From assembly GCA_025359265.1 (NCBI GenBank), contig JANYHB010000070.1, positions 1-58,052 on the forward strand: a stretch of DNA of 58,052 nt, read 5' to 3'. The notes beneath the pieces are model-generated. The model was not told the origin of the DNA. It worked only from the letters and a program-made list of their open reading frames with translations, and did not search any database. The first letter of the stretch is position 1, and every line of letters starts with the position of its first letter. Of the stretch, positions 52,634 to 58,052 are shown piece by piece. Source of the DNA: Hyphomicrobiales bacterium (lineage in GTDB: Bacteria; Pseudomonadota; Alphaproteobacteria; Rhizobiales; Aestuariivirgaceae). Both the position numbers and the translations under genes were made by a program.

Positions 52634-54130
52634 ATGACCTTCAAAATCGCCATCATTGGTGCGGGCTCTATCGGCTTCACTAAAAAGCTGGTGAGCGATA
52701 TTCTTTGCGTGCCGGAATTTGCTGAAGTTGAAATCGCCCTTACTGACAACAATCCGCATAATTTGGATATGGCAAGGCAAATTATTGAACGCTTGGTTGC
52801 CGCCAATAAATTGCCCACAAAAATTACCGCAACAACCGATCGGCGCCGCGCTTTTGACGGCGCTAAATATGTGATGAACTGCGTGCGAATTGGCGGGCTG
52901 GAGGCCTATGCGGGCGATGTAAACATCCCCCTCAAATATGGCATTGATCAATGTGTCGGCGATACCATTTGCGCTGGCGGCATTATGTATGGCCAACGCA
53001 CAATTCCCGCCATGCTGGATTTCTGCCAAGACATGCGCGAGGTGGCGCACAGCGATCTACTGCATCTTAACTATGCCAACCCCATGGCGATGAACACATG
53101 GGCTTGCCTTGATTATGGCAAGGTGAATACGGTGGGCTTGTGCCACGGCGTGCAGAATGGATGGCGGCAGATTGCCAAGGCCTTGGGCATCACAAACCAT
53201 TTGGAGCTGGATATCATCTGCTCCGGCATCAACCATCAAACCTGGTATATCGGGCTTAACCATAAAGGCCGCAAGATCGGAAAAGATGAACTGTTGGCCG
53301 CATTTGAAAAACATCCGCAATTTTCCGAGCAGGAAAAAGTGCGCATCGACGTGTTGAAGCGCTTTGGCTTCTACTCCACCGAGAGTAACGGCCATCTTTC
53401 CGAATATCTGCCATGGTATCGCAAGCGGCCCGACGACATCACCAAATGGATCTCGCTGGAAGATTGGATTCATGGCGAAACGGGCGGTTATCTGCGTTAT
53501 TGCACTGAGAATCGGAACTGGTTTGAACAGGATTTTCCGATGTTCTTGGAGGCCGCCGGAAAGTCTCTCGCAAATTACCAACGCACCGATGAACATGCCT
53601 CGCATATTTTGGAGGCATTGGAAACCGGTCGAACTTATCGCGGGCACTTCAACGTGAAGAATGGCGGCATAATCAAAAATTTGCCGGCTGATTGCATTGT
53701 TGAAAGCCCCGGCCATGTGGACCGTTTCGGCATCAACATGACGGAAGGCATTGAGCTGCCGCTCGCCTGTGCCGCCACGTGCATGTCTTCCATCAATGTG
53801 CAGCGCATGAGTGTGCAGGCCGCCGTAACAGGCGATGTTGATTTACTGAAACTTGCGGTGTTGCATGATCCATTGGTCGGCGCCATCGCAACGCCAGAGG
53901 AAGTTTGGCAAATGGTGGATGAAATGCTGGTGGAGCAAGCCGCATGGTTGCCGCAATATGCCGATGCCATACCTGCTGCCAAACAACGGTTGCAGAACCC
54001 AAAAGTAAAGACCCGCAATTGGGCGGGGGCGGCGCGCCAACAGGTGCGCACGGTCGAAGAAATGCGCGTGGCCAAGCCCACTTCAATCGCCAATGTTGGC
54101 CATGCCCTGGGCACCAGGCTTATGGGTTGA
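52634..54130 (+). CDS. Second GH4 family glycosidase
   Basis: 498 residues. Rossmann IAIIGAGSIGFTKKLVSDIL, GDTICAGGIMYGQRTIP, NPMA (149-152), metal site GLCHGVQ with Cys170, and CSGINHQTWYIGLNHKG (196-212). It differs clearly from the first GH4 enzyme (GINHQTW against GINHMAF) and is about 40 residues longer at the C-terminus, with a basic tail. It may accept another glycon, such as alpha-glucose or alpha-galacturonic acid. RBS AGGAG precedes the ATG. Last gene of the Agp/Mel-like operon. Confidence 0.92.
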   Translation: MTFKIAIIGAGSIGFTKKLVSDILCVPEFAEVEIALTDNNPHNLDMARQIIERLVAANKLPTKITATTDRRRAFDGAKYVMNCVRIGGLEAYAGDVNIPLKYGIDQCVGDTICAGGIMYGQRTIPAMLDFCQDMREVAHSDLLHLNYANPMAMNTWACLDYGKVNTVGLCHGVQNGWRQIAKALGITNHLELDIICSGINHQTWYIGLNHKGRKIGKDELLAAFEKHPQFSEQEKVRIDVLKRFGFYSTESNGHLSEYLPWYRKRPDDITKWISLEDWIHGETGGYLRYCTENRNWFEQDFPMFLEAAGKSLANYQRTDEHASHILEALETGRTYRGHFNVKNGGIIKNLPADCIVESPGHVDRFGINMTEGIELPLACAATCMSSINVQRMSVQAAVTGDVDLLKLAVLHDPLVGAIATPEEVWQMVDEMLVEQAAWLPQYADAIPAAKQRLQNPKVKTRNWAGAARQQVRTVEEMRVAKPTSIANVGHALGTRLMG

Positions 54131-54443
54131 GTGCGCAAGTGTATGAAAACCGCATGCTTGAACTCATGCTTTAATGGCCGGGCTTGCCAAGCGGTAATGG
54201 ATTTCTGACTTGGCATGCGTTTGCGATGTGGATTGGGGTGATGCCGCAAGGAGATCCATGGACAAGCTGTCGCTGATTTGGAAACAATGATCCCAGAGAC
54301 GCCTGCTGCGGGGTATCAGGTTTGCGTAATGCCAAACCACTTATGGAAGATTAACGACATTCCACGCCAATTTACCCAAGCCAGGCTTTTCGATATATGC
54401 TGAGGTCAGCTGCTTTTCAGCGCATTAATCAAAGCCTGGCCCC
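54131..54443. other. Intergenic region after GH4 operon
   Basis: 313 bases without a recognisable gene. An AAGGAG (54248-54253) precedes a ten-codon frame (54258-54290, MDKLSLIWKQ) that I regard as chance. No strong terminator hairpin is seen. The promoter of the acyltransferase gene should lie in the right half. Confidence 0.5.
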
Positions 54444-55571
54444 ATGTCCAAACTCGTCAATATCCAAATCCTTCGCGCTATCGCCGCCCTTTCGGTGGTG
54501 GTTTATCATTTGGGCGTTGAGGCCACAAAAATCTGCGATGCCACCAAGCAGGCGTGCAGTTACGACACATTCTTTGGCCTCAATGGCGTGGCGTTGTTTT
54601 TTATGATCAGCGGTTTCATTATGGTGACGATCAGCTGGGATGATTTTGCCATGCCGGGCAATGCGGCGCGCTTTCTGCGCCGCCGTTTAGAGCGCGTCTT
54701 GCCGTTGTATTGGATTGTCACAACCTTGGCCGTGGCGGGTGTGATGCTCATTCCTAGCATGCTGAGTGTGCCGGTGCTGGATTTGGGATATATTGTCTCA
54801 TCATATCTTTTCTGGCCGGTTACGCGCATAAACGGCTTGGTGCGGCCCATTGCCAACCTGGGTTGGACGCTTAATCTCGAAATGATGTTCTATATTGTGT
54901 TTACCGGGGCTCTGTTCTGGCGGCGCATGACGGGGCTCTTGATCGCATTGGCAACTTTGTTGTTATTGGTGGCATTGCGGTTAAGCGGATTGTTCGCGTT
55001 GGATGGAAGTCTTGCCTCAGTGCCTCTGAATTTCTGGGGCGACCCGATTATTTTAAACTTCATCATCGGCATGTTGGCGGCTGTGGCTTATCAACAAGGG
55101 TTGCGATTATCGCGCCCGCTGGCCTTCGGTCTGTCGGCGGTAGCGCTGCTGGCGTGCGTCTGGGTGCGCTTCGGGTTGCAAGATTATGTCGCCAGCATCA
55201 GCGAAGATGGGTTGGCAAATCGCTTGCTGGGCATGGGCCCTGCCCTCTTGCTGTTTTCCGCCGCAACATTTGGACCGCAGCTTGATGTGACGCAAAAATT
55301 CTGGCGCTATGCTGTGCTGATGGGCGATGCATCATACAGCATCTATCTGCTGCACCCATTTGCCTTGCGCCCGATCAGCAAAATGTGGTCGGTTTTGGTG
55401 GGTGCGCATTTGCCGCCGATACTGTTCAGCCTTGTGGGCCTTCCTGTGGCCTTGGCCCTCAGTTTCGGGTTTTTTGTCTTTGCAGAGCGACCGTTTGTGG
55501 ATTTCTTCCATCGCCGCAGGAAAGCCCAGTCGATAAGCCACAAAAGCATGGCCGCCACCAACGTTATCTAG
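54444..55571 (+). CDS. Acyltransferase 3 family membrane protein
   Basis: 375-residue integral membrane O-acyltransferase (OafA/YrhL/NodX-like) with about ten helices. N-terminal NIQILRAIAALSVVVYHLG with the catalytic-region histidine, then NGVALFFMISGFIM, FLRRRLERVLPLYWI and C-terminal DASYSIYLLHPFALRPI. Such proteins acetylate or succinylate surface polysaccharides or lipids. No SGNH domain is fused. It stands alone between the glycoside locus and a sugar isomerase gene; substrate unknown. Confidence 0.92.
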   Translation: MSKLVNIQILRAIAALSVVVYHLGVEATKICDATKQACSYDTFFGLNGVALFFMISGFIMVTISWDDFAMPGNAARFLRRRLERVLPLYWIVTTLAVAGVMLIPSMLSVPVLDLGYIVSSYLFWPVTRINGLVRPIANLGWTLNLEMMFYIVFTGALFWRRMTGLLIALATLLLLVALRLSGLFALDGSLASVPLNFWGDPIILNFIIGMLAAVAYQQGLRLSRPLAFGLSAVALLACVWVRFGLQDYVASISEDGLANRLLGMGPALLLFSAATFGPQLDVTQKFWRYAVLMGDASYSIYLLHPFALRPISKMWSVLVGAHLPPILFSLVGLPVALALSFGFFVFAERPFVDFFHRRRKAQSISHKSMAATNVI

Positions 55572-55697
55572 CTCTCCCAAAAACCGATTAAAATTGTAAA
55601 CGGCGAAGGCTTAGGCACGCCTCTGCCTTTGCTGAAAGTGGAATTGCCATTCTGCCTAATTCAACCTAGAATTTCGTTCAGGAGTGCAAGCAAAATA

Positions 55698-56546
55698 ATG
55701 AACTTTCATCCGCGTATCGCTGTTTCAACTTGGTCGCTGCATCGCAAATTGGGTATAACTTATGCCAATGGGCCAAGCGGTTCAGACCACGCACCGCCCA
55801 TGGAAACATTTGGCAAGCCTGAAATCACCTTGCTCGATCTGCCGGCGGCACTTCGCGGCCATGGCTATGCCCGCGTTGAACTCTGCCACTTTCATCTGGC
55901 GTTGATTGACCCGGTATATCTGGAAGAGGTGCGTTCGTCTTTCAAAGACGCGGGAGTTATGATCCAAACGCTTCTGATCGACGATGGCGATATCACCAAT
56001 TCCGCCACCCGTTCACGCGATATGGCTTGGATGAATAAATGGATCGGCGTGTCGGCAAGACTGGGCACCATCCACGCCCGAGCCATTGCAGGCAAACAAC
56101 GGCCAAGTGCCGAGGCGCTGGCGCTTTCCATTTCAGGGCTTACACATTTGGCAAATAGCGCAGCCACCCAGGGCGTGAAGCTGGTGACCGAGAACTGGTT
56201 TGATCTCACTGCAACACCCGCGGAAGTGTATCACATTCTGGCGGGCGTCTCTGGCCTCGGCTTTTTGGCCGACACCGGAAACTGGGGCGGAACCACGAAA
56301 TATGCTGATCTCACCAGCATTTTTGCCCGCGCCCAGCTGTGCCACGCCAAGGCGAGTTTTACCGGCTTAACAATGGATGAGACGGACTATGCGGCATGTA
56401 TCGCTGCGGGCGAAAAAGCAGGCTATACCGGACCCTACACCCTGATTTTTGCCGATGAGGGCGATGAGTGGGAAGGCTTGGCAAAAGAGCGGGCGCTCGT
56501 TACAAATTTGATTACGCCGCCAGCTTCTTCATTAGACCGCGGTTAA
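55698..56546 (+). CDS. Sugar phosphate isomerase/epimerase family TIM barrel
   Basis: 282 residues from ATG 55698 (MNFHPRIAVSTWSLHRKLG), with CAGGAG about a dozen bases upstream; the longer frame from 55629 is not family-like. AP_endonuc_2-type barrel with probable metal ligands Glu in VTENWFDLTA, Asp in FLADTGNWGG, His in QLCHAKAS and acidic residues in IFADEGDEWEG. Substrate unknown. Its last 35 bases overlap the asd gene on the other strand. Confidence 0.88.
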   Translation: MNFHPRIAVSTWSLHRKLGITYANGPSGSDHAPPMETFGKPEITLLDLPAALRGHGYARVELCHFHLALIDPVYLEEVRSSFKDAGVMIQTLLIDDGDITNSATRSRDMAWMNKWIGVSARLGTIHARAIAGKQRPSAEALALSISGLTHLANSAATQGVKLVTENWFDLTATPAEVYHILAGVSGLGFLADTGNWGGTTKYADLTSIFARAQLCHAKASFTGLTMDETDYAACIAAGEKAGYTGPYTLIFADEGDEWEGLAKERALVTNLITPPASSLDRG

Positions 56547-57552
56547 TCAAAGTTTCGGCAATCTGGATGGCATTGAGTGCGGCACCTTTGCGCAAATTGT
56601 CTGATACAACCCAGAAATTCAAGCCATTCTCAATCGTGGCATCTTCCCTGATGCGGCTGATAAACGTGGCATCATCACCCGCACATTCCACCGGCGTAAT
56701 ATAGCCGCCTGCTTCGTGCTTATCGATCACCATGCAGCCCGGTGCTTCCCGCAGAATGTCGCGTGCTTCATCCGCAGATATCGGCGTTTCAAATTCGACA
56801 TTCACTGATTCAGAATGGCCCACGAACACCGGTACACGGACGCAAGTGGCAGTAAGCTTAATTTTGGGGTCCAAGATTTTCTTGGTCTCTGCCATCATCT
56901 TCCACTCTTCTTTGGTGTAGCCATCTTCCATGAACACGTCGATGTGCGGGATCACGTTAAACGCAATCTGCTTCGAGAATTTTTTCGGCGTGGGCTTATC
57001 GGTCACGAACAGGCCTTTGGTCTGCGTCCACAATTCATCCATGCCCTCTTTGCCAGCGCCGGAAACCGATTGGTAAGTGGCAACCACCACCCGCTTGATC
57101 TTGGCAACATCATGCAATGGTTTCAAAGCCACAACCAGTTGGGCGGTTGAGCAGTTTGGATTGGCGATAATGTTCATGCGGTTGTTGCGCGCCATATATT
57201 CGTCAAGCACCTGCGCGTTTACTTCCGGCACAATCAAAGGCACGTTTTGATCATAGCGCCAGCAGGATGAGTTATCGATCACCATTACGCCCATGGCGCC
57301 GATCCTGGGCGACCAGACTTTGGATACTTCTGAACCTGCCGACATCAGAACCATATCAACTGTAGAAAAATCAAACTGCTCTAAATCTTTGCACTTCAGC
57401 ACCTTATCGCCAAAACTTACCTCTCGGCCAAGCGAACGGCGCGACGCAATCGCGTGAATTTCATCAATCGGGAATTGGCGTTCATCAAGAACCTTCAACA
57501 TCTCGCGGCCCACATTGCCTGTGGCCCCAACAACGGCAACTTTATAACCCAT
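56512..57552 (-). CDS. asd: Aspartate-semialdehyde dehydrogenase
   Basis: 346-residue enzyme making L-aspartate semialdehyde for lysine, methionine, threonine and diaminopimelate synthesis. Cofactor motif VVGATGNVGREML at the N-terminus, active-site cysteine in NPNCSTAQLVVALKPLHD (near residue 134), QSVSGAGKEGMDEL, and NVIPHIDVFMEDGYTKEE. C-terminal NLRKGAALNAIQIAE is typical. A housekeeping gene; it marks the end of the accessory part of the window. Confidence 0.97.
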   Translation of the reverse strand: MGYKVAVVGATGNVGREMLKVLDERQFPIDEIHAIASRRSLGREVSFGDKVLKCKDLEQFDFSTVDMVLMSAGSEVSKVWSPRIGAMGVMVIDNSSCWRYDQNVPLIVPEVNAQVLDEYMARNNRMNIIANPNCSTAQLVVALKPLHDVAKIKRVVVATYQSVSGAGKEGMDELWTQTKGLFVTDKPTPKKFSKQIAFNVIPHIDVFMEDGYTKEEWKMMAETKKILDPKIKLTATCVRVPVFVGHSESVNVEFETPISADEARDILREAPGCMVIDKHEAGGYITPVECAGDDATFISRIREDATIENGLNFWVVSDNLRKGAALNAIQIAETLINRGLMKKLAA

Positions 57553-57805
57553 TTCGGCAATTCCTTTATTCCGCCCCCAAGAATTTTCATTCTGTCTTCC
57601 GGCATTATTTGGGCCATATCCCCCCGCGGGGGAACTGACCGGGGACGGCGCTTTTAGACGGTTTTGGTGTGTTTTAGCGAAGACGTGATCATCGTCGGGC
57701 TTCTAGCAGAGTGAGCCGCACTGTCAAATCTCGCGGAAAGGGGCTTGGCGGCGGCTGGCCCTTCAGCTATCACGCGCTCCCGACCATAGGTTTTCAACCC
57801 ATTGC

Positions 57806-57895
57806 GGAGAGGTGGCAGAGTGGTCGATCGCGTCGCACTCGAAATGCGAAGTGGGTGCAAGCCCACCGGGGGTTCGAATCCCTCCCTCTCCGCCA
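57806..57895 (+). tRNA. tRNA-Ser (CGA)
   Basis: 90-base class II tRNA: acceptor GGAGAGG/CCTCTCC, anticodon arm TCGCA-CTCGAAA-TGCGA with anticodon CGA, long variable arm GTGGG...CCCAC, T loop TTCGAAT, discriminator G, encoded CCA. Confidence 0.97.
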
Positions 57896-57912
57896 CTCAA
57901 TTCTGTTACATA

Positions 57913-57987
57913 TGGTGGGTGGTACAGGGATCGAACCTGTGACCCTTACCATGTCAAGGTAATGCTCTACCGCTGAGCTAACCACCC
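57913..57987 (-). tRNA. tRNA-Val (GAC)
   Basis: 75-base tRNA on the minus strand: acceptor GGGTGGT/ACCACCC, D arm GCTC...GAGC, anticodon arm with loop TTGACAT (anticodon GAC), T loop TTCGATC, encoded CCA. It is convergent with tRNA-Ser, 17 bases away. Confidence 0.97.
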
Positions 57988-58052
57988 ACACTTGCGGCGT
58001 TGGTGGCTATAGGAGTGCCGCTCGTTTTAGGCAAGCTGCAAATCAGGCGGCC

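Noticed and set aside
54258-54290. Ten-codon frame MDKLSLIWKQ after AAGGAG
   Set aside because: Too short and not placed before a co-directional gene at leader distance; probably chance.
57654-57896. 80-codon minus-strand frame covering tRNA-Ser
   Set aside because: It is the antisense of the tRNA gene; such frames are common annotation artefacts.
1-58052. CRISPR arrays, insertion sequences, integrases or att sites
   Set aside because: No regularly spaced repeats, transposase or integrase genes are seen; tRNA genes show no duplicated 3' ends within the window.

Overview
The window looks like a chromosomal stretch of an alphaproteobacterium of the Rhizobiales (Hyphomicrobiales) type. The signs are an infA-maf-yacG-tRNA-Phe block, a xanthine dehydrogenase operon with a PuuD-type urate hydroxylase gene, many periplasmic-binding-protein ABC importers, and an Agp/Mel-like alpha-galactoside locus of the kind known from Sinorhizobium meliloti. 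No phage, insertion sequence, CRISPR array or replication origin is visible. The assignment is inferred from gene content and protein similarity recalled by eye, not from a search.

Layout. 1-10179 (minus strand) is a purine catabolism cluster: uraH, xdhA, xdhB, xdhC, a two-domain ABC ATPase, two permeases, a BMP-type binding protein and the start of puuD, which runs off the left edge and seems to carry a frameshift. 10283-11487 (plus) holds infA, maf, yacG and tRNA-Phe. 11494-17101 (minus) is a dppABCDF-like peptide importer, preceded by an 18-codon ORF with a strong ribosome binding site and by a DJ-1/PfpI protein (17244-18002). 18132-21946 (plus) is a four-gene operon: a tagatose-3-epimerase-like TIM barrel, a UPF0261/Tm-1 N-domain protein, a Tm-1 C-domain-like PEP-hydrolase-family TIM barrel, and a double SRPBCC protein. 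21943-30757 (minus) is a sugar catabolic operon: a TIM-barrel isomerase, a Gfo/Idh/MocA dehydrogenase, a CUT1 importer with two different ATPases, a small membrane protein and a rhamnose-mutarotase-like protein. It is divergent from a GntR/FadR-type regulator (30836-31540).

31526-39064 combines a DhaK-DhaL kinase (minus), a YtfQRT-YjfF-like sugar importer (plus) and an SDR dehydrogenase (minus). A 900-residue GH63-type glucosidase follows (39079-41781, minus). 42002-54130 is the Agp/Mel-like locus: a MelR-like AraC regulator with a crotonase gene behind it (minus) and, divergently, a large SBP_bac_5 binding protein, two permeases, a fused double ATPase, a GH4 enzyme, a complete flavin-dependent (tryptophan) halogenase-family protein and a second GH4 enzyme (plus). 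The right end holds an acyltransferase, another TIM-barrel isomerase, asd, tRNA-Ser(CGA) and tRNA-Val(GAC).

The window is dominated by uptake and breakdown of scavenged solutes: purines, peptides and several sugars or glycosides. The points most worth a second look are the halogenase-family flavoprotein inside a GH4 operon, the complementary degeneracy of the two ATPases of the CUT1 importer, the bacterial split version of plant Tm-1 in an uncharacterised operon, the 18-codon leader ORF, and the hairpins that follow all five importer binding-protein genes that lie upstream of other genes of their transport locus.
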